Positions 63,622 to 64,000 of a stretch of DNA of 64,000 nt are shown in pieces. The DNA lies in NCBI RefSeq assembly GCF_004217315.1, contig NZ_SGWR01000002.1, forward strand, positions 302,414 to 366,413. Direction: 5' to 3'. The translations under genes and the position numbers were made by a program. The notes under the pieces were generated by a model. The model was not told where the DNA came from. It ran no database searches and worked only from the letters and a program-made list of their open reading frames with translations. The DNA comes from Corticibacter populi. GTDB lineage: Bacteria; Pseudomonadota; Gammaproteobacteria; Burkholderiales; Burkholderiaceae_C. The first letter of the stretch is position 1. Each line of letters begins with the position of its first letter.

Positions 63622-64000
63622 TCAGACCAGGAAGAAATCGCCAAAACCCAGCCGCTTGAGGCCGCGGCGGTAGGCGATCGAACTGCGGTCGGCCGGGATG
63701 TGGGCCTCCAGCGTCAGATCCAGCGGCAGGCGCTCGGGCTTTTGCACTTCGACCATCTCGCGATCCTCGCTGAACACGCGCAGGTTGAAGGCCTTGACCT
63801 CGTCCTGCGGAATGTGCTTGTTCACATTGCGGACGATGGGCACGAACAGCCGGGTCTTGCGGGCCGACACGGGAGACGCGGCATTCATGATGTGCTGCAG
63901 CTTGCCGTCGGGGAAATGGATGTTGAGCACCGCCACGAACGGCAAATGCACGACGAAATGGCGCAGCCACACGAAGTCCTGCGGCTCATCGAAGCCCGAG
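63622..64000 (-). CDS. Rieske-type aromatic oxygenase subunit, C-terminal part (cut by window edge)
   Basis: The frame is open to the right edge of the window, so this is the 3' end of a larger gene. The visible ~125 residues end RSSIAYRRGLKRLGFGDFFL and contain FNLRVFSEDREMVEVQKPER, patterns seen at the C-terminus of VanA/phthalate oxygenase large subunits. The Rieske and mononuclear iron ligands would lie beyond the edge, so class is inferred from these motifs and from the adjacent PDR/VanB reductase gene, 11 bases downstream. Substrate unknown. Confidence 0.65.
   Translation of the reverse strand, partial: SGFDEPQDFVWLRHFVVHLPFVAVLNIHFPDGKLQHIMNAASPVSARKTRLFVPIVRNVNKHIPQDEVKAFNLRVFSEDREMVEVQKPERLPLDLTLEAHIPADRSSIAYRRGLKRLGFGDFFLV

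Overview
This window looks like the replication-origin region of a high-GC betaproteobacterium in the order Burkholderiales, probably Comamonadaceae-like. The basis is gene content and order (dnaA-dnaN-gyrB facing rpmH-rnpA-yidD-yidC, an mlaFEDACB cluster, hpnDE, xdhABC) and codon use strongly biased to G/C in third positions. No sequence search was run, so family names rest on motifs and gene order. No rRNA, tRNA, CRISPR array or transposase was seen.

Layout. (1) 82-10.0 kb: surface-glycan genes, with msbA, galE, six glycosyltransferase-type or pyruvyltransferase-type proteins and a polysaccharide deacetylase. (2) 10.0-13.1 kb: a leftward run hpnD-hpnE (squalene synthesis), a small membrane protein and a zinc-finger protein, running into two glycosyltransferase genes. 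(3) 13.2-15.3 kb: an SGNH esterase lipoprotein and proB. (4) 15.4-19.9 kb: the complete leftward mlaFEDACB phospholipid-transport operon. (5) 19.9-21.5 kb: a long leader, a solo infA and an RRM-type RNA-binding protein. (6) 21.7-27.7 kb: an orphan TonB receptor, maeB, and a secreted RNase/barstar pair. (7) 27.8-32.5 kb: creBC, a group III truncated haemoglobin, a membrane protein, and an unusual ferredoxin/globin/zinc-ribbon fusion. (8) 32.6-42.6 kb: an EamA transporter and the origin block gyrB, dnaN, dnaA | oriC candidate | rpmH, rnpA, yidD, yidC. (9) 42.7-51.6 kb: a molybdenum region. (10) 51.7-57.1 kb: a purine permease, a LysR gene, a two-domain SnoaL-like protein, two TetR genes and a quinone reductase. 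(11) 57.3-62.5 kb: xdhABC. (12) 62.6-64.0 kb: a phthalate/vanillate-type oxygenase reductase and the 3' end of its oxygenase gene, cut by the window edge.

The most interesting region is 42.7-51.6 kb. A classical modABC lies next to a second operon: TonB-dependent receptor, DUF2478 protein, FecB-type binding protein, FecCD-type permease and ATPase. A ModE-DNA-binding-domain protein and a stand-alone Mop (molbindin) close the far end. Two 24-bp sites of the same geometry (CGnnGTAT-N8-ATATAnCG, like the E. coli ModE operator) lie just upstream of modA and of the TonB receptor. I infer an outer-membrane-energised molybdate, tungstate or molybdophore import system co-regulated with modABC. It would supply the molybdoenzyme xanthine dehydrogenase encoded 8 kb away beside a purine permease.

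Other features of note are a family of intergenic palindromic repeats starting GAACCTGTTC, a Cys-rich insertion in the XdhA 2Fe-2S domain, and a nested palindromic operator in front of the quinone reductase gene.
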